64,000 nucleotides of DNA from Pelosinus sp. UFO1 (lineage in GTDB: Bacteria > Bacillota > Negativicutes > DSM-13327): the NCBI RefSeq assembly GCF_000725345.1, contig NZ_CP008852.1, positions 1,393,693 to 1,457,692 of the forward strand, given 5' to 3'. The position numbers and the translations under genes were made by a program. Positions 25,304 through 34,231 of the stretch are shown one piece after another. Numbering within the stretch: the stretch's first letter is position 1; every line of letters starts with the position of its first letter. The notes beneath the pieces were generated by a model. That model was given only the letters and a program-made list of their open reading frames with translations, had not been told where the DNA came from and searched no databases.

Positions 25304-27693
25304 TTACTGTAATTACGCATACAGTTATATTTGAATGTAAGATATATTTTAAAAATAAAAAATTTTGGCTTATTGCTCTCTTGATTAACGCGTACGCTTG
25401 GGCAGCATTTCTTTTAGCAGGGCAGGTGATCTCAGGTGTTGCTCAAATGTTTATACCTGCGTTACTTTTTTTGTCTGCAGAAGTTGTAACGAAAGATCAA
25501 CGGGACGATTTTACGGAGATTATATATACCCTTCCCTATAAGAATCTGTTCCTGTTAGGCGGGCGGGCACTTGCTGTATTGTTGTTGTTCCTGTTTTTAG
25601 GAATAGAACTATTACTAACCATGCTACTAGTTGCAAATACGTCATTGCCTGTCTATATTAGTTGGTCGGCTTGCTGGGCTTTTATGGTGAAGTATCTTGT
25701 TGCCTGTATCAATGTAATTGGCATAACATTTATGGTGTTCAGTCTAACGAAGAATGCGGTTCGCCTTTATTTTTTATTATTGTTTTGGTGGCTGCTAGGA
25801 GTATTCCTGACGGGTAATGCAGGCGTTTTATTTCCCCAATGGGTTGCAATTGTTAATTTTACTTTTATTCATGGTTTTGGAGGGAACCCTTCGGAAGTTA
25901 CTGGGGTATATCCCTATGATGGAGTAATAGAGGCAATTATTTTTTTTCAAATTACTTGGTCTGTCATATTATTTACTATTGCGGTTATCATTGAAAACGT
26001 AAGGCGGGAACAGAGAAAAAATATAATAAGAACTTGTCTTCCCTTATTTTTGACCTGCAGTGCTATAGTAGTATTGACTTTTTATACTACATGGCAGTAT
26101 TTGGAGATTGAAAGTTCGAATGATAAAAATGATAGTACTATTTCCAGGGGTGTATTACTTCCAAGAGCAAACAGTGATGTACAAAGCATATTTCCTGCTG
26201 CTTATGACCTATATATCACATTGGATTCTAATACGCATAATATGGTAGTAAAGGCGCAGATAACCTTGAAAAACCTTGGAAAAACTTCACCACCTACTAT
26301 TGAATTTACGCTTCGTGACTACCTTTGTGTACAACGAGTGGTCAACAGAGCTACTGGTGAGGCACTAGTATGGCAGCAGCAAGGACCAACTGTAACCGTA
26401 AACCTTCCCCACGGAAGTTTCGCAGCTACAGAGTTATTGACGGTGGAGATAAGCTACTCAGGTAAAGTGTGGGAGTGGGCGGAGGATATTTATGGACAGT
26501 CAACAGGACTTGTTAATTTTGTAGCTTCTCCATTTACCTTTTTACGTGGAGGGTATGCCTGGTATCCTGTTTTAGGCAGGCAGCCTCTACACTCCACGTT
26601 CAGTTATTTCTCACCTTGGACGAATCAGCCAAAACAGTTAAAACAGAGTGTGCTCGTTACCCATATCCCAGTGCCCTTCAAGATGACAGTAGAGAGTGAT
26701 CAAGATGTAATGTTTATTTCAAATATAGAATTTAAAAAAAAGGTTAGAGATGGTACTATACAACGGAATGAATTCACTTCCGAAGCAGGTAGGGATGTGT
26801 TTTTACTTGCCGGACCTTATGAACATACAAAAATAGTGGTTGCTGGGACCGACAAATTGGTTGATTTTTATCATTTTTCTAACCATGATTATAATTTGAA
26901 TAACATGGCATATAAGGTCAGTCAGATTGATTATTATGGTAGCTTGGTTCCTCGAGGTGGCGATGCTGCCAGGAGTGATGTGAAAAACGGTTATGTAATA
27001 TTTGAAGCTCCACGCTTTCTTACGTATGATAGTTTAATGAATACGAGTAACTTAGGTGTTATTGATGCAATATCCATGCCGGAAGCCATATTTTTAACGA
27101 AAGCATTGTATTCTCCTTGGTGGTCGCAGTCAGCAGGACGTATTCTGAGCGAAGCACGTAGTTTAAACCTTTGGTGGCCAAATTGTTTTAGTAAACCAAA
27201 GGGTGATATAGCTGACGGTTTGGCACTTTATATGTATATCCTATATACTGAAAATAAGCAGGGAAAGAAGTTTTATGACCATGCTAGGGAATACTGGCTA
27301 TTTTACAATGAAAAATCTCCTGACAACGAAGAGATGCTGGGTCAGCGAGGGCGAATCGTACAGGAAATATTTCTATTGCTAGACAGTATTCGGCAGTCAA
27401 ACTTGGGAGACGATGGGGTCAGGCAATTTTTGCGTTTTGTTAACAGGAGATATCAAGATAAACGTGTGATTGAAATAGCTGACATGGTTGATGCCCTGGA
27501 GTTAATCGGTGCGTTGAAGCAACATGATGACGTAAGAAAAGATGCGGGATCTAGGGATGACAAATATCGTAACAGTATAAACACGTTAAGCCATCATTTG
27601 AAGAATCCGCCAGAGAACAGAATACGTAGCACTTTGACGTTCAAATTAAACTGGGATTTCGGTGCTCAAATTACAAATAAAGAAGCGCAGTGA
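25300..27693 (+). CDS. ABC-2 permease fused to an M1-aminopeptidase-like domain without zinc site
   Basis: A 797-residue protein. The first 265 residues are a membrane domain with about seven helices and the ABC-2-type feature of a long cytoplasmic start. The remaining about 530 residues lie outside the membrane. They resemble the beta-sandwich and catalytic regions of M1 aminopeptidases (YDLYITLDSNTHNMVVKAQI, TVEISYSGKVWEW, LGQRGRIVQEIF). No HExxH is present anywhere; the corresponding region appears to be AIFLTKALYSPWWSQ and the later Glu region GDIADGLALYMY. The domain is therefore probably a binding, not a cutting, module. Permease/M1 fusions with active sites are known in other bacteria; this inactive form with an ECF sigma factor I do not recognise. 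Confidence 0.75.
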   Translation: MITVITHTVIFECKIYFKNKKFWLIALLINAYAWAAFLLAGQVISGVAQMFIPALLFLSAEVVTKDQRDDFTEIIYTLPYKNLFLLGGRALAVLLLFLFLGIELLLTMLLVANTSLPVYISWSACWAFMVKYLVACINVIGITFMVFSLTKNAVRLYFLLLFWWLLGVFLTGNAGVLFPQWVAIVNFTFIHGFGGNPSEVTGVYPYDGVIEAIIFFQITWSVILFTIAVIIENVRREQRKNIIRTCLPLFLTCSAIVVLTFYTTWQYLEIESSNDKNDSTISRGVLLPRANSDVQSIFPAAYDLYITLDSNTHNMVVKAQITLKNLGKTSPPTIEFTLRDYLCVQRVVNRATGEALVWQQQGPTVTVNLPHGSFAATELLTVEISYSGKVWEWAEDIYGQSTGLVNFVASPFTFLRGGYAWYPVLGRQPLHSTFSYFSPWTNQPKQLKQSVLVTHIPVPFKMTVESDQDVMFISNIEFKKKVRDGTIQRNEFTSEAGRDVFLLAGPYEHTKIVVAGTDKLVDFYHFSNHDYNLNNMAYKVSQIDYYGSLVPRGGDAARSDVKNGYVIFEAPRFLTYDSLMNTSNLGVIDAISMPEAIFLTKALYSPWWSQSAGRILSEARSLNLWWPNCFSKPKGDIADGLALYMYILYTENKQGKKFYDHAREYWLFYNEKSPDNEEMLGQRGRIVQEIFLLLDSIRQSNLGDDGVRQFLRFVNRRYQDKRVIEIADMVDALELIGALKQHDDVRKDAGSRDDKYRNSINTLSHHLKNPPENRIRSTLTFKLNWDFGAQITNKEAQ

Positions 27694-27716
27694 TGATTGC
27701 GCTTCTTTTTTTTTTA
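27680..27716 (+). terminator. Terminator of the sigma/ABC operon
   Basis: A ten-base perfect stem (27680-27689 with 27698-27707) and a run of nine T. The stop codon lies in the loop, so the hairpin starts inside the gene. Confidence 0.92.
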
Positions 27717-27820
27717 TTTTTTTGAGATTATTCCAGGAAATGGTGAACCTAATGATAAGTATAATCGTATTACTTTATGAACATCTGGTTTGCAAAAATA
27801 TGGGGAAGGAGCTATGAAAT

Positions 27821-28804
27821 GTGAAACAATTTTTTTCTAAAACTTGTCTAATGGGTTTATTGGTATTGATTCTGGTAGGTTCATTTCAATCTGTGGTGTG
27901 GTGTGCTGATTTTGAGCGGCGTGATGTTACATTCAAGAGCCAAGGTTTGGTGTGCGCAGGTTGGTACTATATACCTAAAGATGTAAATCCTGAAACAAAG
28001 CATCCCGCAATTGTCATGGCACATGGTTTTACTGGGGTAAAGGAGATGAGTCTTAACAAGTTTGCTGAAAAGTTCGCGGAAGCCGGATTTGCTGTTCTAG
28101 TATTCGATTATCGGTATCTTGGTGCTAGTGAGGGGGAACCAAGGGGGCAAATCTTCTATTTTGACCAACAACAGGATTACCGAAACGCTATTACTTGGAT
28201 ATCCCTACAGAAGGAGGTAGACCTTGAGCGTATTGGTATTTGGGGGACCTCGGATAGTGGGGGGCACGTTCTGCATTTAGGAGCCTTTGATAGACGTGTG
28301 AAAGCGGTGGTTGCCCAAATGCCAACAATTAACGCCCGTTATCAAAATATGGGTGAGGAAGCTCGAGAACGGAGGGCGGCATTTTATGCTCGCAATCGAG
28401 TGGAAGAGTATGCAAAGGGAATCGTGAACTACTATCCTGTAGTCGCGCCTACGGGGCAGCCCGCCTGTCTTCCTCAAAAGGAAGCCTACAATTATTTTAT
28501 AGAAGCAGCAAAGGAAGCTCCAAATTGGAAAAATCAAGTTACGATAGAGTCACTTGATATTTATAAGGAATTCAATCCGGCAGCGTTTATTCATCTAATT
28601 TCGCCAACTCCCTTGTTGATGATTGTTGCCAGTGAAGATATTGTGACGTCGGCTGACGGTGAAATAAAGGCGTTTGAGCGTGCTGGAGAACCCAAAAAGA
28701 TGGTTGTTATAAAAGGTGATCATTTTTCTTCCTATGAAGGTTCAAGTTTTTCTGAGGCCTCTACAACAGCTGTTGAGTGGTTCGGACACTACCTTAAGCC
28801 GTAG
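27821..28804 (+). CDS. Exported alpha/beta hydrolase
   Basis: A 327-residue hydrolase with a signal peptide (hydrophobic 10-24, cut near VVWCA; a cysteine just before the mature part might instead be lipidated, but the lipobox is poor). The fold markers are VMAHGFTGVKEMS, the nucleophile elbow GTSDSGG, an acid region VASEDIVT and the final histidine in KGDHFSSYEG. It resembles the dienelactone-hydrolase/X-Pro dipeptidyl-peptidase-like group of esterases and peptidases. Substrate unknown. GTG 27821 lies nine bases after AAGGAG. It follows the terminator of the ABC operon, so it has its own transcript. Confidence 0.8.
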   Translation: MKQFFSKTCLMGLLVLILVGSFQSVVWCADFERRDVTFKSQGLVCAGWYYIPKDVNPETKHPAIVMAHGFTGVKEMSLNKFAEKFAEAGFAVLVFDYRYLGASEGEPRGQIFYFDQQQDYRNAITWISLQKEVDLERIGIWGTSDSGGHVLHLGAFDRRVKAVVAQMPTINARYQNMGEEARERRAAFYARNRVEEYAKGIVNYYPVVAPTGQPACLPQKEAYNYFIEAAKEAPNWKNQVTIESLDIYKEFNPAAFIHLISPTPLLMIVASEDIVTSADGEIKAFERAGEPKKMVVIKGDHFSSYEGSSFSEASTTAVEWFGHYLKP

Positions 28805-28874
28805 TTTGAAATAATAGGTAAGGTATCATAGTTGTGAGTGGCTCAAATGCGAAAGTAGCATTCACGAAAGGAGA

Positions 28875-29006
28875 ATGGTTCCTTACGTTCAAATAGAAGT
28901 GGATGAGGAAAATCGACCCTATGTGAACACGAATTTGTGCGTGGGATGTGAAAACTGTTGCCCCCTTGGAGAAGTCGCTATTACTGTAGGACCGGTAAAA
29001 AAATAA
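28875..29006 (+). CDS. Possible 43-residue [4Fe-4S] miniprotein or ferredoxin remnant
   Basis: A short open frame encoding 43 residues with the cluster-like motif NTNLCVGCENCCPLGEVAI. This looks like half of a bacterial ferredoxin (CxxCxxC then CP, with one residue lost from the usual spacing). AAAGGAG is present but only one or two bases from the ATG, which is too close for good initiation, and no other start lies upstream before an in-frame stop. It may be a real small protein, be translated from a non-standard start, or be the remnant of a longer ferredoxin gene. The next gene begins 22 bases later. Confidence 0.4.
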   Translation: MVPYVQIEVDEENRPYVNTNLCVGCENCCPLGEVAITVGPVKK

Positions 29007-29028
29007 GGATAAATCGGAGGTAAATAAA

Positions 29029-29553
29029 ATGAAGAAAAATAGGTTCGTTGCATTAATGACCATTCTGATTGGAATCATATGGATTTGCGCCCCAGTTGTT
29101 ACGGTATCAGCAGAAACAGAACATTCTCTGCAGGTGGAGGCTACAAGTTATATTGTTTCTTCGCAGTGGCTTCCTGCGGGGGACGAGGCAGGACACGTAA
29201 TTGGTATGACACAACGAGAGGGAGAGGCTATATTCAGTAATGGAGAAACAGCTAAGTACTCAACGGTTTCCACTTTTGATTCCCGCCGTAGTAAGGGTGG
29301 AACGGCTCAAGGTTATTCTAAATTTGCTTTTGATGATGGATCTTTGATCGTATTTTCTTGGATCTCAGAAATAATCAGGACCCAAGATGGACTTCCTTTG
29401 AATCAGGGACAGGGAACCATTATAAAAGGAACCGGACGTTTCGAAGGTATAAAAGGTGTATCAGCTTTTAGTGGTAAGCAGTTAAAATCTGTAGAGGATG
29501 ACACAAAGCTCACTTCATTCCAGAATGCGACTATTACATATACTCTTCCATGA
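29029..29553 (+). CDS. Secreted beta-rich protein of unknown function
   Basis: A 174-residue protein with a clear Sec signal peptide (MKKNRF, hydrophobic core, cut near VSAET). The mature part of about 145 residues is rich in beta-strand patterns. It contains GTIIKGTGRFEGIKGVSAF, reminiscent of the small beta-barrel of allene-oxide-cyclase-like or DUF3224-type proteins, where a G-x-G-x-F-x-G-I-x-G turn is common. No catalytic motif or cysteine pair is visible. Strong ribosome site CGGAGG. I do not recognise a function. Confidence 0.75.
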   Translation: MKKNRFVALMTILIGIIWICAPVVTVSAETEHSLQVEATSYIVSSQWLPAGDEAGHVIGMTQREGEAIFSNGETAKYSTVSTFDSRRSKGGTAQGYSKFAFDDGSLIVFSWISEIIRTQDGLPLNQGQGTIIKGTGRFEGIKGVSAFSGKQLKSVEDDTKLTSFQNATITYTLP

Positions 29554-29616
29554 CAAGTATGATGTGTATTAGTTATAAAAAATGTAGAATAGTTTGCTAG
29601 AAGGAGAGTGAGTAGG

Positions 29617-30792
29617 TTGGTAACTATGGCAAAACAAAGCTCTACCGGACAAGAAAATCTTATCAACAGAATGTATTTTTTAGATAATTTACGGTCGCTT
29701 ATCATTTTATTGGTAGTGGCTTATCATGCTGCTTTAGCGTATATGGTTCGCGGCCCACAGTGGTATTATGTGATTGACCCCCAAAATGATTTCTTTTTCA
29801 ATTTATTTGTTATATTCAACGATGTATTTGTAATGCCGGTTATGTTTTTACTTGCTGGATTCTTTGCTATCCGTTCTTTAACACGAAAGGGACAATTGGT
29901 ATTTTGGCAAGGCAAAATACTGAGGATTGTCATTCCATATTTTGCGGGGATCATATTTCTGGCGCCAGCTATTAACTATATTTATTTTTTAAGTCGATTC
30001 GATACACCTCCAGCTTATTTAGATTACTGGGTTAACATTTTTTTCGACTTAGCACGTCAACATGCTCATCTTTGGTTCTTAGGTGTGTTGATCTTGTTTT
30101 ATCTAGTGTTGTCTCTTGTCTATTATTTTTATAAGCCGTTGGTAAGTGGTGAAGTTAAAACGAGTTTACCGTCAATTAAATTTATTATTGGATTTGGTCT
30201 GGTTACAAGTATTGCTTTCTTTGGTGTAAAACAGTTTTTTGATGATTATACATGGATAATGGTAAAACATGTACTCATGTTTCAACCTACGCGATGTATC
30301 TTGTATAGTTTTTATTTTGCTTTAGGTATTTACGCCTACCATCAGCAGTGGTTTACTGCTTGTGGATATATGCCTGGAATAAAAATTTGGGGACCAATTG
30401 CTATCGTGTTAGGTAGCATCTATACTCAATTTAGAATTATGTTTTGGGCAAAACGGGAGCTTCTAATAGTAATGATTGCTAACGATTTATTGTATTCCTT
30501 TTTTTGTCTTTCGGCAGTATTCGCCTTGGTGGCCTTATTTTATCGTTGGATGAATTACACATCCAACATGTTGAACAAGCTGGCGACCAATTCCTACGGT
30601 ATTTATTTTGTCCACCAGCCGATTCTAATGCTGTTAATCTTAGCTATCCGTGGTTATCAAATAAACGTATTCGTTAAGTTTCTAGTTGTCTCAGTGTTAA
30701 CGATAGCATTGTGTATTTTCGTATGTGAATTTATTTTATCGAAAATACCATCACTTATTTATCGGGCAAGACCGCACATACTAAGTAAATAG
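29617..30792 (+). CDS. Membrane acyltransferase (acyltransferase 3 family)
   Basis: A 391-residue protein with about ten hydrophobic helices. It opens with RMYFLDNLRSLIILLVVAYHAALAY, where the Arg and His match the conserved pattern of acyltransferase-3 proteins (DxLRxxxxxxVVxxH). Such enzymes move acyl groups onto sugars or glycans in the envelope; the variant resembles the OpgC/glucan-modifying subgroup. The start is uncertain: TTG 29617 lies nine bases after AAGGAG and is preferred over GTG 29608 (inside that site) and ATG 29626 (far). Substrate unknown. Confidence 0.75.
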   Translation: MVTMAKQSSTGQENLINRMYFLDNLRSLIILLVVAYHAALAYMVRGPQWYYVIDPQNDFFFNLFVIFNDVFVMPVMFLLAGFFAIRSLTRKGQLVFWQGKILRIVIPYFAGIIFLAPAINYIYFLSRFDTPPAYLDYWVNIFFDLARQHAHLWFLGVLILFYLVLSLVYYFYKPLVSGEVKTSLPSIKFIIGFGLVTSIAFFGVKQFFDDYTWIMVKHVLMFQPTRCILYSFYFALGIYAYHQQWFTACGYMPGIKIWGPIAIVLGSIYTQFRIMFWAKRELLIVMIANDLLYSFFCLSAVFALVALFYRWMNYTSNMLNKLATNSYGIYFVHQPILMLLILAIRGYQINVFVKFLVVSVLTIALCIFVCEFILSKIPSLIYRARPHILSK

Positions 30793-30962
30793 TTTATTCT
30801 TACTCGTCTCCACTATACAAATCTATATTTCTTCTGAAATGATAAGAAATAATATTATAACTTTCTAAAAGAATCGCAATAGTGGTATTAAAATTATTGG
30901 ATATACAAGAACTACGCAGTCTACAAAGTAGCAGTTTATAATTAATTGTTGCTGACTGTAGT

Positions 30963-31003
30963 AAAAGGGTACTTTACACGTAAAGCGTAAGGTACCCTTT
31001 TAT
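30963..31003 (+). terminator. Terminator after the acyltransferase gene
   Basis: Fifteen-base arms (30963-30977 and 30987-31001, one G-U pair) with AAAA on the 5' and TTTT on the 3' side; could work in both directions. Confidence 0.8.
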
Positions 31004-31032
31004 GTATTCAAGATGAAGAGTCGATAAAAGGG

Positions 31033-31057
31033 GATTATTAGTACAGTACTAATAATC
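31033..31057. promoter_or_regulatory. Perfect 25-base palindrome, possible operator
   Basis: Arms GATTATTAGTAC and GTACTAATAATC are exact inverted copies around one A. No T run follows, so an operator is more likely than a terminator. It lies about 195 bases before the amidase gene. Confidence 0.45.
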
Positions 31058-31251
31058 TATTAACCAAAGATTTTGTAAATCTGATTATATAGTATCTAAA
31101 AGTTAATCCTTACGACCTTGCAGGAATTTTGTCAATCAGCGCGAATTTTAATAAAAGAACTCACAATATTGTTTTTATGCGGGATAAAACATAAAAATTG
31201 TCTTGTGTTTTGTAGATTTTTAGATGTCTTTCACATACGGAGGTGTTAAAT

Positions 31252-32409
31252 TTGCGTCGATTTCGTTCTATATTTCTAAGCCTGCTTTTATTTATGATGT
31301 TTTTTGTACCTCAAATAAGCATGGCAGAAACGTTGGATAATAATGTACCTGACGCCAGTCCGGCTGCTAGCGTACCTATATTGAAATCAGCTATTTCATT
31401 GCCAATGGCAGGGGCTAGGGCGACAAATCAGCTAAACAGTGCTCGATGGTTAGTGCATAAAGATGCTGTTGAGGGAACCAGCAAATTACGACTGGTTATT
31501 GATACAAGTGACCCAGTAATAGTTAGTAGTACTTTAGATGGAAATGGCCCACAGTTAGTTCTTGATATAAAAGGTGCAGTAGTGGGAGATGTAGATGATT
31601 CGATAACTTTAGACGGTCAAATTGCTGAAAAAGTTAGGTTTATCAAAAAAGATGGTAATAATAGTCAGGCCGTTGTGGACTTACCTGCGATGATTGATGA
31701 TGGTGATTATAAAGTATTCACTTTGAAGAGTGATACTGCTAATAAGAAATCTTTTCGTGTTGTAGTGGATATTAATAAACCTGTACCTAAGGTAGTATAC
31801 AACTTTACCCCTGGTCTAAGAAACAAGGTGATTGTGATTGATCCTGGCCATGGCGGTAGTGACCCTGGCGCGATTGGTCCTAATAAAGTGCAAGAAAAAA
31901 CAGTAACGCTGGCAGTTGCACAAAAGGTAAAAGCAATGTTAGAAAATGCGGGAGCCAAAGTATTGATGACTAGGCAGACCGACGTAGATGTATATGGACC
32001 GAATGCCAGTGCAGTCGACGAGTTAAAAGCGAGAACTATCGTTGCCAATAATAATAAAGCAGATGTTTTTGTAAGCATACATATTAATGCTTTTTCCAAT
32101 CCAACAGTAGGTGGCACGGCTACCTATTATTATCAGAAAAGTAATTATGACGCTTTGTTAGCAAATTGTATTCAAGATGGTTTGGTTGCAACGGGCGGTC
32201 TTCAAGATCGAGGTACTTATTCTGCTGGCTTTTATGTAATAAAACGTACCACAATGCCATCAATACTAGCGGAGCTTGGTTTTATTTCGAATCCTGCTGA
32301 GGAGAAGCTATTGAGTACATACCAGTTCCAACAACAAATGGCCCAAGGAATTGTTCAAGGATTGGACAAGTTCTTTAGTCAAGCCGCTAAAAGGGGAGGT
32401 GGCTTATGA
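31252..32409 (+). CDS. N-acetylmuramoyl-L-alanine amidase with AMIN domain
   Basis: A 385-residue exported cell-wall hydrolase. Signal peptide (cut near SMAET), an AMIN domain about residues 60-155 that targets peptidoglycan or the septum, then an Amidase_3 domain about 180-378. Zinc and catalytic residues are visible: IDPGHGGSDPGA (His), QEK (Glu), VSIHINAF (His) and AELGFISNP (Glu). It cuts the bond between MurNAc and the stem peptide in growth, division or spore formation. TTG 31252 lies six bases after GGAGGTG; GTG 31243 is inside that site. The next gene overlaps by ATGA. Confidence 0.9.
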   Translation: MRRFRSIFLSLLLFMMFFVPQISMAETLDNNVPDASPAASVPILKSAISLPMAGARATNQLNSARWLVHKDAVEGTSKLRLVIDTSDPVIVSSTLDGNGPQLVLDIKGAVVGDVDDSITLDGQIAEKVRFIKKDGNNSQAVVDLPAMIDDGDYKVFTLKSDTANKKSFRVVVDINKPVPKVVYNFTPGLRNKVIVIDPGHGGSDPGAIGPNKVQEKTVTLAVAQKVKAMLENAGAKVLMTRQTDVDVYGPNASAVDELKARTIVANNNKADVFVSIHINAFSNPTVGGTATYYYQKSNYDALLANCIQDGLVATGGLQDRGTYSAGFYVIKRTTMPSILAELGFISNPAEEKLLSTYQFQQQMAQGIVQGLDKFFSQAAKRGGGL

Positions 32410-32993
32410 TGTTTCGTAAGAGAATATTCCTATTCATTATGTTACTGCTTATGACAGTAATGCTAGGCGGGTGTGATAATACAACTCAACAGCCACCAGT
32501 TCCTTTGCAAAATGAAAACCCACAGCAGCAAGCTGCGCCAATAGAGGGAGGTACTGTTACACCTTCTTCAGTGGGACAAGATACGATGAAGATGACAGTA
32601 TATTATTCAACTAAGGATGCGCTAAATTTAGTCGGGGAGCAGTATGTAGTTCCCAAAAACACTCATCCAGCGCAAACTGCGATGGAGCTATTAGTGGCTG
32701 GAACGAAGAACCCAGAATTGATTTCTGTAGTTCCTGCGGGTACCAAATTACGAAATATTTCGGTGAAAGAACATATTGCTTATGTTGATTTTAGTGACCA
32801 ATTAGTGAAAAATAACAAAGGTGGTTCGGCATCCGAGATCTTACTAGTTGCCTCCATTGTAAATACGTTGACTGAGTTTCATGACATAAAAAAAGTGCAA
32901 ATTTTGGTTGAGGGTAAAAAGATCGATACCATATCGGGGCATATGGATATTGGAGAACCTTTAAGTCGTTCGGAAAAAATTATAAAAAAGTAA
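32406..32993 (+). CDS. GerMN-domain lipoprotein
   Basis: A 195-residue lipoprotein: hydrophobic start, lipobox VMLGGC near residue 23, a Gln/Pro-rich linker, then a GerMN domain (about 58-180; HPAQTAMELLVAG, AYVDFSDQLV, QILVEGKKID). GerM-type proteins in spore formers act in spore wall assembly and germination; others act with amidases in the envelope. Overlap with the upstream amidase gene suggests shared work on peptidoglycan. Confidence 0.85.
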   Translation: MMFRKRIFLFIMLLLMTVMLGGCDNTTQQPPVPLQNENPQQQAAPIEGGTVTPSSVGQDTMKMTVYYSTKDALNLVGEQYVVPKNTHPAQTAMELLVAGTKNPELISVVPAGTKLRNISVKEHIAYVDFSDQLVKNNKGGSASEILLVASIVNTLTEFHDIKKVQILVEGKKIDTISGHMDIGEPLSRSEKIIKK

Positions 32994-33020
32994 CATTTAG
33001 ATAGCGAAAAAAGCGTGAGT

Positions 33021-33054
33021 AACAGCAGTAATCTGATTTCAGATTACTGCTGTT
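33021..33054 (+). terminator. Long hairpin after the GerMN gene
   Basis: A perfect 16-base inverted repeat (33021-33036 and 33039-33054) with a two-base centre. It lacks a T run, so it may be a weak terminator, an RNA stabiliser or a protein site. Confidence 0.5.
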
Positions 33055-33207
33055 GCCTATATACAAGAAGGGTGCATTAAAAACCTAGATAAATGGTGAT
33101 GATAATAGGTAAGCTTTAAAATTCGTGGAGAATAATAAAAAGATGCAGGAATTTTTTACTATTAGGCAGAATCGTTATATATTTATACTGATTGGGTGGT
33201 GACTAAA

Positions 33208-34203
33208 ATGGAGCTGAAGCAATTAGGGGAATTTGCCTTAATTGATCTAATAAAGAAAGATACAATTAAAAATAAGGGGAATGTTGTGTTAGGAATTGGT
33301 GATGATGCAGCTGCTCTTTTGCCAAGTCCTGGTCAATTGCAATTAGTAACAACAGACATGTTAGTAGAGCAAGTTCACTTTGATTTACGTACAACCAGCC
33401 CTCGGCAGCTAGGATATAAGGCCATCGCTGTAAATTTAAGCGATATTGCTGCAATGGGCGGAATTCCTAGACATGTAGTTGTGTCGATTGCTTTACCCAA
33501 GCATTTGTCGGTAGATTTTGTTGTTGCGTTATATGAGGGTGCGAAAGAAATTTGCGAGAAATTTAACGTCAATATTGTGGGTGGCGATACTGTAGCAAGT
33601 CCTCAAGGGCTCATTATTAATGTAACTGCAATGGGAGAAGTAGCGCCAGAAAAACTGCAAAAACGATCAGGAGCCAGTGCGGGAGAGCTGCTTGTAGTGA
33701 CTGGTACCCTTGGTGACTCAGGTTGTGGACTCGATCTTTTGCAAAAAGAAGAATGGAAAAAGTACGACTTTTTTCTACCATTAGTAACAAAGCATTTAGT
33801 ACCGTTACCTCAGGTAGAAGCAGGGGGGAGATTAGCCTCCTTTGGTACAACCAGCATGAATGATATTAGTGACGGTTTAGCAAGTGAAGTAAATGAGATT
33901 GCCAAGGCAAGTCAGGTAGGGATGCGAGTATATCAAGATAAGATTCCATTATCTCCTGAATTGAGGGATGCATCTTCTAAATTAAATAAATCTGGGGTTG
34001 AATATGCTTTATATGGTGGTGAAGATTATCAACTGGTCTTTACCATTTCATCTCAGAATTTTAAATTACTATCGCAAAATAGTGATAGGTTAAACCTAAC
34101 GGTTATTGGTGAAGTGGTTGAAGAACAGCAAGGGGTGAGACTTGTTTTTGAGGATGGCAAAGAAACTCTGCTGGAGCCAAAGGGATACAATCATTTCCGT
34201 TAA
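33208..34203 (+). CDS. thiL: Thiamine-monophosphate kinase
   Basis: A 331-residue kinase of the ThiL/PurM fold. It has the N-terminal GIGDDAAALLP (metal and ATP site), DMLVEQVHFD, AVNLSDIAAMGG, and later DISDGLASEVNEIA and YALYGGEDYQL. It makes thiamine diphosphate from thiamine monophosphate, the last step of the pathway whose earlier genes (thiS/G/H) are at 62.9-64 kb. ATG 33208 follows GGGTGGTGA by five bases. It heads a run with tsaE, tsaB and rimI, an arrangement seen in many Firmicutes. Confidence 0.94.
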   Translation: MELKQLGEFALIDLIKKDTIKNKGNVVLGIGDDAAALLPSPGQLQLVTTDMLVEQVHFDLRTTSPRQLGYKAIAVNLSDIAAMGGIPRHVVVSIALPKHLSVDFVVALYEGAKEICEKFNVNIVGGDTVASPQGLIINVTAMGEVAPEKLQKRSGASAGELLVVTGTLGDSGCGLDLLQKEEWKKYDFFLPLVTKHLVPLPQVEAGGRLASFGTTSMNDISDGLASEVNEIAKASQVGMRVYQDKIPLSPELRDASSKLNKSGVEYALYGGEDYQLVFTISSQNFKLLSQNSDRLNLTVIGEVVEEQQGVRLVFEDGKETLLEPKGYNHFR

Positions 34204-34231
34204 GCGAGGTAATTAGGAGGAACAATTTTTT

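Larger units (their letters stand above)
30793..31251. other. Intergenic region between the acyltransferase and amidase genes
   Basis: No gene is seen. It holds a terminator at 30963-31003 and a perfect 12+1+12 palindrome at 31033-31057, and ends with the GGAGGTG ribosome site (31239-31245) of the amidase. Confidence 0.5.

Noticed and set aside
25300-27693. Active M1 metallopeptidase
   Set aside because: No HExxH motif is found in the whole protein, so catalytic zinc binding of that kind is unlikely.
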